Origin: an uncultured Bacteroides sp.
GTDB taxonomy: Bacteria; Bacteroidota; Bacteroidia; Bacteroidales; Bacteroidaceae
DNA length: 64,000 nt
Assembly: GCA_945965395.1 (NCBI GenBank)
Contig: CAMFND010000018.1
Span: 1-64,000, forward strand
Reading direction: 5' to 3'
The notes under the pieces were generated by a model, which was not told the origin of the DNA, did not search any database, and saw only the letters and a list, made by a program, of their open reading frames with translations. Shown piece by piece: positions 17,707 through 26,773 of this stretch; within the stretch, counting starts at the first letter, position 1, and every line of letters begins with the position of its first letter. Both the position numbers and the translations under genes were made by a program.

Positions 17707-18969
17707 ATGAAAAGAATAATTTTTAGTTTACTTACTGCTGCAATCTGTAACACTTCTTCTCTTTTTGCCCAACAGACAGAAAAAACGATTACTATACAAA
17801 CCAATGGGCAGGAAGCTGTAATAGATTTACCGGAAGGAATGATTACCACTACAGATAGTCTGTACTTGGACTGGATTTCCAAGCATTACATCAATCCTGC
17901 AGAAAACTGTACGATGACTACTCAAAATCCGGAAGTCAGTGATTCTATCTACATGGACCGCTTGCAGCGTATTCCAGCTATTATAGAAATGCCTTATAAT
18001 GACATCATACGGAAGTTTATAGACATGTACTCTACCCGTCTCCGTCAAAAGGTATCATTTATGCTGAGCGCAAATAATCTATACATGCCTATTTTTGAAG
18101 AGGCACTGGATTTATACGATCTTCCGTTAGAATTAAAATACCTTCCTGTCATTGAATCGGCATTAAACCCGGCAGCTACTTCGTCACAGGGAGCAGTAGG
18201 ATTATGGCAGTTTATGCTTCGCACAGGACAAGTATATGGGCTTAAGGTCAACTCACTTGTGGACGAACGCAGAGATCCGGTCAAATCTACTCGCGCTGCA
18301 GCACGTTACCTGAAAGATTTATATGATATATATCAGGACTGGAATCTCGTTCTGGCCGCCTATAACTGTGGACCTGGTACTATCAACAAGGCTATCCGCC
18401 GGGCTGGAGGCGAAAAGGATTTCTGGAAAATCTACAACTTCTTACCTAAAGAGACACGAGGCTACGTACCTGCTTTCGTAGCTGCCAATTACATCATGAC
18501 TTATTATTGTGAACACTATATCAGTCCTATGGAAATGAACATGCCGGAGAGTACCGATACTGTTCATATCAACCGTTCACTGAACCTAAACCAGGTGGCA
18601 GAAGTATGCAAAGTAGACATAGACCAGCTTCGCGCACTTAACCCAGAATTTAAAAAAGATATTATCCCCGGAAACGAAAAACCGTATGCATTACGGTTAC
18701 CCACTCAGATAATGAGTTACTTTATCGACCATGAAGATAGTATCTATAATTATAAACCAGAAGTTTTTCAAACTCGTCGAAGCACAGTAGCTGTCAGCAA
18801 TACCACTAAAGGAAAAAATAGTGAAAAAGCTGTATATCACCGCATCCGTAACGGAGAGACATTAGGAAGCATTGCCGCCAAGTATGGAGTTAGCGTAAAC
18901 CAATTACGGAGACTGAACGGAATCAAGGGAAGTAACATCCGGGCTGGCAAATCTCTACGCATCCGGTAA
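17707..18969 (+). CDS. Membrane-bound lytic murein transglycosylase with LysM (MltD-like)
   Basis: 420 residues with a Sec signal peptide (LTAAICNTSSLFAQQ). The SLT domain carries the catalytic glutamate in LPVIESALNPAATSSQGAVG and the conserved GLWQFM, then AAYNCGPGTINKAIRRAGG. It cleaves the MurNAc-GlcNAc bond of peptidoglycan to form 1,6-anhydroMurNAc. The C-terminus has one clear LysM (HRIRNGETLGSIAAKYGVSV) and a weaker LysM-like repeat before it (LNQVAEVCKVDIDQLRALNP). It is 3 bp from the DUF5683 gene and precedes rel. Confidence 0.93.
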   Translation: MKRIIFSLLTAAICNTSSLFAQQTEKTITIQTNGQEAVIDLPEGMITTTDSLYLDWISKHYINPAENCTMTTQNPEVSDSIYMDRLQRIPAIIEMPYNDIIRKFIDMYSTRLRQKVSFMLSANNLYMPIFEEALDLYDLPLELKYLPVIESALNPAATSSQGAVGLWQFMLRTGQVYGLKVNSLVDERRDPVKSTRAAARYLKDLYDIYQDWNLVLAAYNCGPGTINKAIRRAGGEKDFWKIYNFLPKETRGYVPAFVAANYIMTYYCEHYISPMEMNMPESTDTVHINRSLNLNQVAEVCKVDIDQLRALNPEFKKDIIPGNEKPYALRLPTQIMSYFIDHEDSIYNYKPEVFQTRRSTVAVSNTTKGKNSEKAVYHRIRNGETLGSIAAKYGVSVNQLRRLNGIKGSNIRAGKSLRIR

Positions 18970-19008
18970 GAAAACCCCTTATTTGCTTGTTTGATTCGTA
19001 TTTTTCTC

Positions 19009-19016
19009 TATTTTTG
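19009..19016 (+). promoter_or_regulatory. -7 box of rel
   Basis: TATTTTTG, 32 bp before the preferred start at 19048; candidate TTTG boxes lie at 18982 and 18990, neither with ideal spacing. The gene can therefore be transcribed apart from the par operon. Confidence 0.55.
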
Positions 19017-19047
19017 CATTATTGATTCAAAGAAAAGGGAGAGAATT

Positions 19048-21327
19048 ATGACCGAGGAGAAACTTACGCAGGAACAGACAGATGAAAAACTGATTGATGA
19101 AGCATTTCAGGAACTATTGGACCAATACCTGAAAAGTAAACATCGGAAAAAAGTCGAGATAATTACAAAAGCATTTAATTTCGCCCGACAGGCACACAAA
19201 GGAGTGCGCCGACGTTCGGGCGAGCCTTATATTCTACATCCTATCGCTGTAGCACGCATCGCCTGCGTAGAAATCGGCTTAGGCTCCACCTCTATTTGTT
19301 CTGCTCTACTCCACGATGTAGTAGAAGATACAGACTATACCGTAGAGGATATTGAAAACTTGTTTGGATCTAAGATTGCTCAAATCGTAGATGGCTTAAC
19401 CAAAATTTCAGGAGGAATCTTCGGAGACAGAGCTTCTGCACAAGCCGAAAACTTTAAGAAGTTGCTTCTCACAATGAATGATGACATCCGTGTCATTCTT
19501 ATAAAAATTGCCGACCGATTGCATAATATGCGCACCTTAGGCTCTATGCTCCCAAGCAAGCAATATAAAATTGCCGGGGAAACACTCTATATCTACGCTC
19601 CTCTTGCCAACCGACTGGGGCTGAATCGTATCAAGACAGAATTGGAAGATTTAAGTTTTAAATACGAACATCCGGAAGCTTACCAGCAAATCGAAGAAAA
19701 GCTAAAAGCTACTCAAACTGAAAGAGCCAACTTATTTGAAGAATTTACAACTCCCATTCGCGAACAATTAGATAAAATGGGACTTCCTTATCGTATTCTG
19801 GCACGTATCAAGTCTCCCTACTCCATCTGGAACAAGATGCAAAACAAACATATCACGTTTGAAGAAATCTATGACATACTTGCCGTACGCATCATTTTCA
19901 CTCCAAAGAATGAAGAGGAAGAACTGAATGACTGCTTCAATATTTATGTAGCTATCTCCCGGATATACAAGCCTCATCCTGACCGTTTGCGCGATTGGGT
20001 CAGCCATCCAAAAGCCAATGGCTATCAGGCTCTTCATGTCACATTAATGAGCAACAAAGGACAGTGGATTGAGGTTCAAATCAGAAGTGAACGAATGAAT
20101 GATGTAGCAGAACAAGGTTTCGCTGCACATTGGAAATACAAAGAAGGAGGAGGAAGTGAAGACGAAGGTGAGCTTAGCAAATGGCTGAAAACCATCAAAG
20201 AGATTTTGGATGATCCACAGCCCGATGCCCTTGACTTTCTGGACACAATCAAACTTAATCTTTTCGCATCTGAGATATTTGTATTCACTCCTAAGGGTGA
20301 AATTAAAACAATGCCTCAGAATGCAACCGCACTCGATTTTGCTTTCTCCATTCATACATTTTTAGGAAGTCATTGTATTGGAGCTAAAGTAAACCATAAA
20401 CTGGTCCCCCTGAGCCATAAGCTGCAAAGTGGAGATCAGGTAGAAATTCTGACTTCAAAATCACAGAAAGTACAACCATCGTGGATTAATTTTGCAACAA
20501 CAGCAAAAGCCAAGGCTAAAATATTATCCATTCTCAAAAGGGAACGAAAAGAAATCCAGCAGACCGGAGAAGACATGCTGCATGAATTCTTTAAGAAAGA
20601 AGATATTGAAGTTACTGAAACGAATATCCAGAAGCTTTGTACCCTTCATAAACTAAAAACTCCCGAAGACTTGATGTACCAGATTGGACAAAAAGTTTTC
20701 ATCTTAGGAGATTTGGAAAAGAATGAGTTAAAAGAAAAATCCACTCCCACAAATTGGAAAAAATACATTGCATTTGCATTTGGAGGAGGAAGCAAACCCA
20801 AGTCTCAGGATAATACATCTTCCAAAGAAAAACCGGCTTTGAACATCGACAAGAGGAAAATTGTCAAGCTTACGCCTGAAGAAATTCAGAAGCACTACAT
20901 CATTGCAGACTGCTGTAAACCAATTCCCGGAGATGATGTCTTAGGATATATTGACGACAACAATCGAATTATTATCCATAAGCGCCAATGCCCGATAGCC
21001 ACACAATTGAAAACCAGCTTTGGTAACAGATTATTGGCCGTACAATGGGAAATAGGCAAAGCACTTAACTTCCCGGTAAATGTATACATGAAAGGAATCG
21101 ATGGAATTGGAGTGCTTAACCAAGTAACAGGCATTATATCCCAACAGTTGAACGTAAATATTCACAAATTGAATATCGAGTCCAATGATGGCATTTTTGA
21201 AGGCCGAATTCAATTGTTTGTACACGATGTAGATGATGTAAATACCATCTGCGAGAATCTTAAGAAATTAGACCACATCAAGAAAGTCACCCGAATAGAA
21301 AACTTCGATGACACCATTACCGATTAA
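19048..21327 (+). CDS. Bifunctional (p)ppGpp synthetase/hydrolase (RelA/SpoT)
   Basis: 759 residues from the ATG at 19048, after a purine-rich GGGAGAG; the track start at 18991 is upstream of the -7 box. The domain order is HD hydrolase (residues about 35-190, with SALLHDVVEDTDYTVEDIE), synthetase (RIKSPYSIWNKMQNKH and ILAVRIIF), TGS (EIFVFTPKGEIKTMPQNATA), a zinc-finger-like region (ADCCKPIPGDDVLGYI) and a C-terminal ACT domain. The intact HD motif suggests it can degrade as well as make ppGpp. It controls the stringent response. The downstream end has a GC-rich terminator. Confidence 0.95.
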   Translation: MTEEKLTQEQTDEKLIDEAFQELLDQYLKSKHRKKVEIITKAFNFARQAHKGVRRRSGEPYILHPIAVARIACVEIGLGSTSICSALLHDVVEDTDYTVEDIENLFGSKIAQIVDGLTKISGGIFGDRASAQAENFKKLLLTMNDDIRVILIKIADRLHNMRTLGSMLPSKQYKIAGETLYIYAPLANRLGLNRIKTELEDLSFKYEHPEAYQQIEEKLKATQTERANLFEEFTTPIREQLDKMGLPYRILARIKSPYSIWNKMQNKHITFEEIYDILAVRIIFTPKNEEEELNDCFNIYVAISRIYKPHPDRLRDWVSHPKANGYQALHVTLMSNKGQWIEVQIRSERMNDVAEQGFAAHWKYKEGGGSEDEGELSKWLKTIKEILDDPQPDALDFLDTIKLNLFASEIFVFTPKGEIKTMPQNATALDFAFSIHTFLGSHCIGAKVNHKLVPLSHKLQSGDQVEILTSKSQKVQPSWINFATTAKAKAKILSILKRERKEIQQTGEDMLHEFFKKEDIEVTETNIQKLCTLHKLKTPEDLMYQIGQKVFILGDLEKNELKEKSTPTNWKKYIAFAFGGGSKPKSQDNTSSKEKPALNIDKRKIVKLTPEEIQKHYIIADCCKPIPGDDVLGYIDDNNRIIIHKRQCPIATQLKTSFGNRLLAVQWEIGKALNFPVNVYMKGIDGIGVLNQVTGIISQQLNVNIHKLNIESNDGIFEGRIQLFVHDVDDVNTICENLKKLDHIKKVTRIENFDDTITD

Positions 21328-21389
21328 AAACTTACTGCTGTCGCATTCTCGTTATAACCAATCCGATAAAAAATCTTACTCAAATTCAG

Positions 21390-21428
21390 GGCCGGTCTCT
21401 CCGCTGAGATACCGGCCTCTTTTGTTTG
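21390..21428 (+). terminator. Terminator downstream of rel
   Basis: GGCCGGT / ACCGGCC stem with an inner CTC / GAG pairing, followed by TCTTTTGTTT. Confidence 0.75.
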
Positions 21429-21493
21429 TAAAGAATTCCTGAGCTTTTTCATGAAATATCCGTCCGTTATTTCCCGAAAACAAAACCAGATTT

Positions 21494-21581
21494 ACCTCGA
21501 CACGTACGTGACGAGGTCATGACATGTACGTGCGGAGAGGTCGACACGTACGTGTCGAGGTCTTAACACGAACGTGTTGTG
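21494..21581. repeat. Four-unit palindromic array C
   Basis: Four tandem 22-bp units at 21494, 21516, 21538 and 21560, each centred on a palindrome related to ACACGTACGTGT. The third contains the perfect 18-bp palindrome TCGACACGTACGTGTCGA. The sequence is unrelated to arrays A and B, but unit count and architecture are the same. It lies between the rel terminator and the tmRNA terminator, so it is outside both transcripts. The core resembles the ARACGTWCGT repeats of Bacteroides invertible promoters, but no promoter lies between the units. Confidence 0.85.
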
Positions 21582-21723
21582 AAATCATCGTAAAGACATT
21601 TCCTGTACAACTTCTTTTGCATCGGACAATAATATAGAAAGCTCTATCCGAATAGAGCTTCAGATTTTTATATAGCTTTTCTGATGGAACTGACTGATAA
21701 AAAGGGAAAAGTATAAGAGCTTA

Positions 21724-21757
21724 AAAAAACAAAAAAACCGCTGATGTTCAGCGGTTT
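21724..21757 (-). terminator. Terminator of tmRNA
   Basis: AACCGCTGA / TCAGCGGTT hairpin; on the minus strand it is followed by TTTTTTTGTTTTTTT. Confidence 0.85.
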
Positions 21758-21768
21758 AATAATCATCG

Positions 21769-22162
21769 TGGACCTGGAGGGAGTCGAACCCTCGTCCAAA
21801 CAAGGAAGCCATATGCTTTCTACATGCTTATCTCTGCCTTCGGTTTTCGTGCATAAGCAAGACCAGAGCCACCCACTTATACCTTAGTTCCTAAGATTTC
21901 ATTTCAGTCGCGGAACGAGACCAAAACTATTTCCGAATTTGCTGCACCGCTAAACCAAACGCTTCGGAACAAGAGCTTTTGAGCGATGTCTCGTTTCCAT
22001 CACTTTGACGGAAATAAAGCTAATCTACTGTACTTCGATTAAGCAGCGAGAGCATAGTTTTCGTTGCCAGATAATTGTTCAGTAACTGAGATTATAGTGC
22101 AAATCACTGACGCACTGCATGCTTACATACCACATCTCTCGCTGTCAAAACCAAACAAGCCC
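21769..22162 (-). ncRNA. ssrA: Transfer-messenger RNA (tmRNA)
   Basis: About 394 nt on the minus strand. The 5' end GGGCTTG pairs with the 3' CAGGTCC to close the alanine-tRNA-like acceptor. The 3' part contains the T-arm AGGGTTCGACTCCCT, the 5' part TTTGGTTTTGACAGC. The tag reading frame lies at about 22039-22068 and reads GNENYALAA before TAA, presumably preceded by the charged alanine; the ALAA end is the usual protease signal. CCA is not encoded. tmRNA rescues stalled ribosomes together with SmpB. A -7 box lies at 22184 and a strong terminator follows. Confidence 0.95.
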
Positions 22163-22183
22163 AAGATTAGTATCAATTTTCTG

Positions 22184-22191
22184 CAAAGATA
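22184..22191 (-). promoter_or_regulatory. -7 box of tmRNA
   Basis: CAAAGATA on plus is TATCTTTG on minus, about 22 bp upstream of the mature 5' end. Confidence 0.65.
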
Positions 22192-22288
22192 GTAAATCAA
22201 ATACTATTTACAAAAAAAGAGAGGTAAATTCACTTGACTTTCATCCCAGCCGGCAAATTTACCCCTCTATTTTCAGACTAATTAATTA

Positions 22289-23467
22289 TTAATGATGGAA
22301 TAAACGGATTCCCGTAAATGCCATTGCAATACCGTATTTATCGCAAGTTTCAATCACATGGTCATCACGCACAGAACCTCCTGCCTGAGCAATATATTCC
22401 ACGCCACTCTTGTGAGCACGTTCAATATTATCTCCAAACGGGAAGAAAGCATCCGAACCCAATGATACTCCCTTCAATGTATCAAGCCAAGCACGTTTTT
22501 CTTCGCGTGTCAATACTTCAGGTTTCTCAGTAAAGAACTGCTGCCATACTCCATCAGCCAATACATCATCATGATCTTCGCTAATATAAATATCGATGGT
22601 ATTATCGCGATCGGCACGACGGATCTTTTCGACCCAAGGCAAATTCAGCACCTTCGGATGCTGGCGCAAATACCAGATATCAGCCTTATTACCAGCCAGG
22701 CGAGTACAATGGATACGGCTCTGCTGTCCGGCACCAATACCGATAGCCTGTCCATCTTTCACGTAGCAAACAGAATTAGACTGAGTATATTTCAAAGTGA
22801 TTAATGCAATCATCAAATCACGTTTAGCAGCTTCAGGGAAATTCTTATTCTGAGTCGGAATGTTCTCAAACAATTCTGCTCCATTCAATTTCACTTCGTT
22901 ACGTCCCTGCTCAAAAGTGATACCAAACACATCTTTCCGTTCAATGGGATTCGGACGATATTCCGGATCAATTTTAATCACGTTATAAGTACCCTTACGT
23001 TTATTTTTCAGAATTTCAAGGGCTGCGTCAGTGTATCCCGGAGCAATCACACCATCAGAAACCTCACGATTGATAAAACGAGCTGTTTCTTCATCACAGA
23101 CGTCACTCAAAGCTATAAAATCGCCATACGATGACATACGGTCTGCTCCACGAGCGCGCACATACGCATTTGCCAACGGAGACAAAGGCAAATTATCCAC
23201 GAAATAAATTTTTTTCATGGTTTCATCCAGTTCCAGACCGATTGCGGCTCCGGCAGGACTCACGTGCTTGAACGAAGTTGCAGCCGGCATTCCGGTAGCT
23301 TCTTTCAATTCTTTCACCAACTGCCATCCGTTAAACGCATCCAGAAAGTTAATGTATCCAGGACGTCCGTTCAATACTTCAATAGGCAGTTCTCCCTCCT
23401 GCATGAAAATGCGGGCCGGCTTCTGGTTAGGGTTACAGCCGTACTTGAGTTCGAGTTCTTTAGCCAT
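22289..23467 (-). CDS. purH: AICAR formyltransferase, free-standing C-terminal half of PurH
   Basis: 392 residues covering only the AICAR transformylase half of the usual bifunctional PurH (about 530 residues). It transfers a formyl group from 10-formyl-tetrahydrofolate to AICAR, giving FAICAR, the penultimate step of IMP synthesis. The catalytic lysine-histidine pair is in SFKHVSPAGAA; other conserved segments are YTQSNSVCYVKDGQAIGIGAGQ (part), SDAFFPFGDNI and YIAQAGGSVRDD. The IMP cyclohydrolase half is a separate gene at 26774, beyond two unrelated genes. It has its own -7 box at 23495. Confidence 0.93.
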   Translation of the reverse strand: MAKELELKYGCNPNQKPARIFMQEGELPIEVLNGRPGYINFLDAFNGWQLVKELKEATGMPAATSFKHVSPAGAAIGLELDETMKKIYFVDNLPLSPLANAYVRARGADRMSSYGDFIALSDVCDEETARFINREVSDGVIAPGYTDAALEILKNKRKGTYNVIKIDPEYRPNPIERKDVFGITFEQGRNEVKLNGAELFENIPTQNKNFPEAAKRDLMIALITLKYTQSNSVCYVKDGQAIGIGAGQQSRIHCTRLAGNKADIWYLRQHPKVLNLPWVEKIRRADRDNTIDIYISEDHDDVLADGVWQQFFTEKPEVLTREEKRAWLDTLKGVSLGSDAFFPFGDNIERAHKSGVEYIAQAGGSVRDDHVIETCDKYGIAMAFTGIRLFHH

Positions 23468-23494
23468 ATTTTAATAGTTTGGTTGAATTTTCTA

Positions 23495-23502
23495 CAAAAG
23501 TA
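23495..23502 (-). promoter_or_regulatory. -7 box of the AICAR formyltransferase gene
   Basis: CAAAAGTA on plus reads TACTTTTG on minus, 28 bp upstream of the ATG at 23467. Confidence 0.6.
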
Positions 23503-23588
23503 CGAAAAAATCAGAAGCTTCTTCATGATAAGTGCATGATTTTAAGAATTCCTCCAAAAGCCAACTAGAATATCACAAAATAAATCTG

Positions 23589-23596
23589 TATTTTTG
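23589..23596 (+). promoter_or_regulatory. -7 box of the carbonic anhydrase gene
   Basis: TATTTTTG, 28 bp before the ATG at 23625; it lies inside the longest ORF and favours the shorter start. Confidence 0.65.
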
Positions 23597-23624
23597 CCTA
23601 TATTCTATACAAAATATAAATGTT

Positions 23625-24173
23625 ATGATAGACGAATTATTAAACTTCAACAAGACTTTCGTAGAAACCAAAGGATACGAAAAGTACATTACGAACAAAT
23701 ACCCTGACAAAAAAATCGCCATTGTCACTTGTATGGATACTCGACTGACAGAGCTACTTCCCGCAGCCTTAGGAATAAAAAACGGTGATGTCAAAATCAT
23801 CAAGAATGCCGGAGGTACCATCACTCACCCTTTCGGTAGTGCCATGCGAAGCTTGCTTGTGGCAATCTATGAATTAGGAGTGGAAGAAGTCATGATTATC
23901 GGACATACCGATTGTGGCGTACAGCACATGGACAGTGAAACCATGTTACAACACATGCGTGAAAGAGGAATCTCACAAGACCATATTGAAATGATGCAAT
24001 ATTGTGACATCAACCTTAACTCATGGCTCAGCGGATTTAACGACACGGAAGAAGCCGTACAAAAGAGTGTACACATCGTACGCCATCACCCGCTCGTACC
24101 TCAAGACATAAAAGTAAGAGGATTTATCATGAACTCCACAACCGGAAATCTTACTGAAATAGAAGACAAATAA
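23625..24173 (+). CDS. Beta-class carbonic anhydrase
   Basis: 182 residues from the ATG at 23625 (MIDELLNFNKTF); the 31 extra codons of the track ORF contain the promoter. Zinc ligands are visible: the cysteine and aspartate-arginine dyad in VTCMDTRLTELLP, and the histidine and cysteine in IIGHTDCGVQHM. KNAGGTITHPFGSAMRSL matches the active-site loop. It interconverts CO2 and bicarbonate, supporting carboxylation reactions such as phosphoenolpyruvate carboxykinase in succinate-producing anaerobes. It is a short beta-CA of the single-domain type. The convergent phosphate permease shares its terminator. Confidence 0.92.
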   Translation: MIDELLNFNKTFVETKGYEKYITNKYPDKKIAIVTCMDTRLTELLPAALGIKNGDVKIIKNAGGTITHPFGSAMRSLLVAIYELGVEEVMIIGHTDCGVQHMDSETMLQHMRERGISQDHIEMMQYCDINLNSWLSGFNDTEEAVQKSVHIVRHHPLVPQDIKVRGFIMNSTTGNLTEIEDK

Positions 24174-24177
24174 AAAA

Positions 24178-24221
24178 ATAAAAGCCGATAAAGGGCATTA
24201 ACCCTTTATCGGCCTTCTTTT
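24178..24221. terminator. Bidirectional terminator, carbonic anhydrase / phosphate permease
   Basis: GCCGATAAAGGG / CCCTTTATCGGC perfect stem with A-rich left and T-rich right flanks. Confidence 0.88.
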
Positions 24222-24234
24222 TAAGGATACAAAA

Positions 24235-26529
24235 TTATCTTTCTTCTGTAAGCGCAATCATTGAAACTTCCTGAGGCACATAATCTCCCTGGAAGAAGCG
24301 GCTGGCACGAAGCAAATGACGCCAGATACTTACCAACTCCTGAGATTCCTGAAGAATATTCAAATATACTATAGATGCCTTCAAGCTTGCATTATCGCCT
24401 TCCTGCATACGGTTCATCTGCTGTTTACGCAAAGCAGAGATACGATTTTTCAGGTCATCTCCTTTTTTCAGAATGTCATCCGCTTCTTCATAATTATCCT
24501 GGCTGATAGCCACTTTAGCACGTTCCATCAGCTTGCATAATTCATCACGTACAGGCAAGAATTCTTTTACACAATCCGGAGAAATCGGATTAAAGTTGTT
24601 GTCTACATGCTCCTTACACGGTTCACAAATTCGCTTCAAGCAATAAAGCATCTGCTCACAACTGTTACTTCCCAAATGGAACCAAGTATTCTTTTCCATA
24701 GCCACGGTTATCGGCAAACGGCGGAGACCAAGTATTTCTTTACGACGACGTTTCTTCAGCATTTTCTTCTGGTCGTCCGTCGCATTCATAGCCTTTCGTA
24801 AGCTACGCAAATCTTCATTGATGAACCCGTCGGTTACCTGCACATACGTCTTTTCACAGAAACCCACGTAATCAGTCAGTGTTTCCTGAACATGCTGACG
24901 AAGCAAAGCCAAAGTTTCACCCTTATCCTTACTGCTCATCATGCGTTTAAACACATCATCCTGGCTTTCAATCTTTTCCTTCTTACCATATTTAATATTA
25001 CTACGAACAAGAAGTACCACAGCTATTACGATGAATACAAACATACCGAAGAAGCTGGTGTAGAACATGATGAAAGTTACCAAAGCACAGATGGTGAAAG
25101 CCACAAATGCAGTAATAAACCAACCACCAATCACTGAAAGCATACCCGTAATACGATATACAGCACTTTCACGACTCCAGGCACGGTCGGCCAACGAGCT
25201 ACCCATTGCTACAATGAATGTAACATAAGTAGTAGACAAAGGCAGTTTCATGGTCGTACCGATGATAATCAACAGTCCGGAAAGAACCAGATTCACAGAA
25301 GCACGTACCATATCAAACGCAGCTCCGTCTGCCAGAATAACCTCATCCTTATTGAAACGGCTGTCAATCCAGCGACGAACATTTACCGGAATAACACGTA
25401 CCAGAAAATCATTGATATTAGTTGCACGACGAACAATCACACGAGCCAATGCTGAAGATCCGAACATTTCATCACCTTCTTCCTGACGAGCCAAATCTAC
25501 AGAAGTCTTGATTACATTCTTCGCTTTCTTTGAAGTTGCCAGCGCATATACCATCACGATACCAGATGCAATCAAGAAAATAGGAGGTGTCTTAGCAGAA
25601 GACATCAAGGAAGACATCATAAAGTCATGTATACCAGAACCATTAGAATTAGCGACATAATCTGTATAAGCAGAGAAACCAGCCAAAGGTACACCGATAA
25701 AGTTCACCAAGTCATTTCCGGCAAAAGCCAATGCCAGAGAGAATGTACCCAGCAATACAATAATCTTAAACACGTTCACCTTGCACCAGTGCAACACCTG
25801 CATGAGTATGGTAAATACGACAAAGCATCCACCTACCAATGCCATTGTATTATCTTGAATCCATTGCAAAGCTTCCGGAGTCATAAAAGATGCACTCTTC
25901 AAGCCCTTAATGATGATAAAATATCCCAAAGAAGTTACGGCAATACCACCGAAAACTCCGATAGTCCAAGAAAGATTCTTCTTATAATTAAAACTAAAAA
26001 TTAGTCGGGATATATATTGTACAACAGTACCCACAATAAAAGCGACGGCTACTGAAAGGAAAATACCCATAATCACTGAAAGAGCCTTTTCCGTATTCAT
26101 CATATCACCTAAGGTTAACAATCCGGTTTCATCACCGACAATCTTCAGAATGGCAAGAATAAAAGTACCTCCCAATAATTCAAATACCATTGAAACAGTG
26201 GTAGAAGTAGGAAGTCCTAACGTATTAAAGACATCCAGAAGGACCACATCCGTCACCATTACCGCGAGCAGAATACACATGATTTCATAAAAGCTGAAGT
26301 TTACCGGATGAAAAATTCCGTGACGGGCAATATCCATCATCCCGTTACTCAGCACCGCTCCAGCAAATACTCCGATAGCAGCTACAATAATAATAGTTCT
26401 GAACTTTGCTACTTTTGCACCTACCGCAGAGTTCATGAAATTCACAGCGTCATTACTGACCCCCACCAGCAAATCAAAGATTGCCAGCATAAATAAGAAA
26501 ATAACAATTCCTAAATAAACAGTTTCCAT
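24235..26529 (-). CDS. PiT family inorganic phosphate transporter with C-terminal extension
   Basis: 764 residues. The transporter core has the duplicated PiT signature: GVSNDAVNFMNSAVGAKVA near the N-terminus and LAFAGNDLVNFIGVPLAGF in the second half. About ten to twelve membrane segments extend to roughly residue 520. The last 240 residues are soluble, charged and helical (MMSSKDKGETLALLRQHVQE onwards), resembling a PhoU/DUF47-like helical regulator fused to the permease. It imports phosphate with H+ or Na+. It is a single gene with its own -7 box, placed between the two PurH halves without an obvious functional link. Confidence 0.9.
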   Translation of the reverse strand: METVYLGIVIFLFMLAIFDLLVGVSNDAVNFMNSAVGAKVAKFRTIIIVAAIGVFAGAVLSNGMMDIARHGIFHPVNFSFYEIMCILLAVMVTDVVLLDVFNTLGLPTSTTVSMVFELLGGTFILAILKIVGDETGLLTLGDMMNTEKALSVIMGIFLSVAVAFIVGTVVQYISRLIFSFNYKKNLSWTIGVFGGIAVTSLGYFIIIKGLKSASFMTPEALQWIQDNTMALVGGCFVVFTILMQVLHWCKVNVFKIIVLLGTFSLALAFAGNDLVNFIGVPLAGFSAYTDYVANSNGSGIHDFMMSSLMSSAKTPPIFLIASGIVMVYALATSKKAKNVIKTSVDLARQEEGDEMFGSSALARVIVRRATNINDFLVRVIPVNVRRWIDSRFNKDEVILADGAAFDMVRASVNLVLSGLLIIIGTTMKLPLSTTYVTFIVAMGSSLADRAWSRESAVYRITGMLSVIGGWFITAFVAFTICALVTFIMFYTSFFGMFVFIVIAVVLLVRSNIKYGKKEKIESQDDVFKRMMSSKDKGETLALLRQHVQETLTDYVGFCEKTYVQVTDGFINEDLRSLRKAMNATDDQKKMLKKRRRKEILGLRRLPITVAMEKNTWFHLGSNSCEQMLYCLKRICEPCKEHVDNNFNPISPDCVKEFLPVRDELCKLMERAKVAISQDNYEEADDILKKGDDLKNRISALRKQQMNRMQEGDNASLKASIVYLNILQESQELVSIWRHLLRASRFFQGDYVPQEVSMIALTEER

Positions 26530-26557
26530 ACTTGTTTTGTTAAGTTTTTTCCGAGTG

Positions 26558-26565
26558 CAAAAATA
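26558..26565 (-). promoter_or_regulatory. -7 box of the phosphate permease gene
   Basis: CAAAAATA on plus, TATTTTTG on minus, 29 bp before the ATG at 26529. Confidence 0.65.
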
Positions 26566-26738
26566 TTTCGTTCGTGTTATAAAAGAATGTCATATATGTT
26601 ACAATCGTGTTACAAAACGAAAAAGACAGCCTGAAAAAACTTTGTTTCTCTTCAAACAACAGCATTAAAACTTTCAGTGATAATGCAAAAAAAAGATATT
26701 TTATGCTCATTATCCTGCGTTTATCATCTGAAAATTCG

Positions 26739-26746
26739 TAATTTTG
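26739..26746 (+). promoter_or_regulatory. -7 box of the IMP cyclohydrolase gene
   Basis: TAATTTTG, 28 bp before the ATG at 26774; mreB follows the same gene and may share the transcript. Confidence 0.6.
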
Positions 26747-26773
26747 CACCTGAATTTTAAATATCAAACATTT

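Noticed and set aside
21494-21581. Invertible (phase-variable) promoter
   Set aside because: The core resembles Mpi inverted repeats, but there is no TAnnTTTG promoter between two copies and no recombinase gene nearby.
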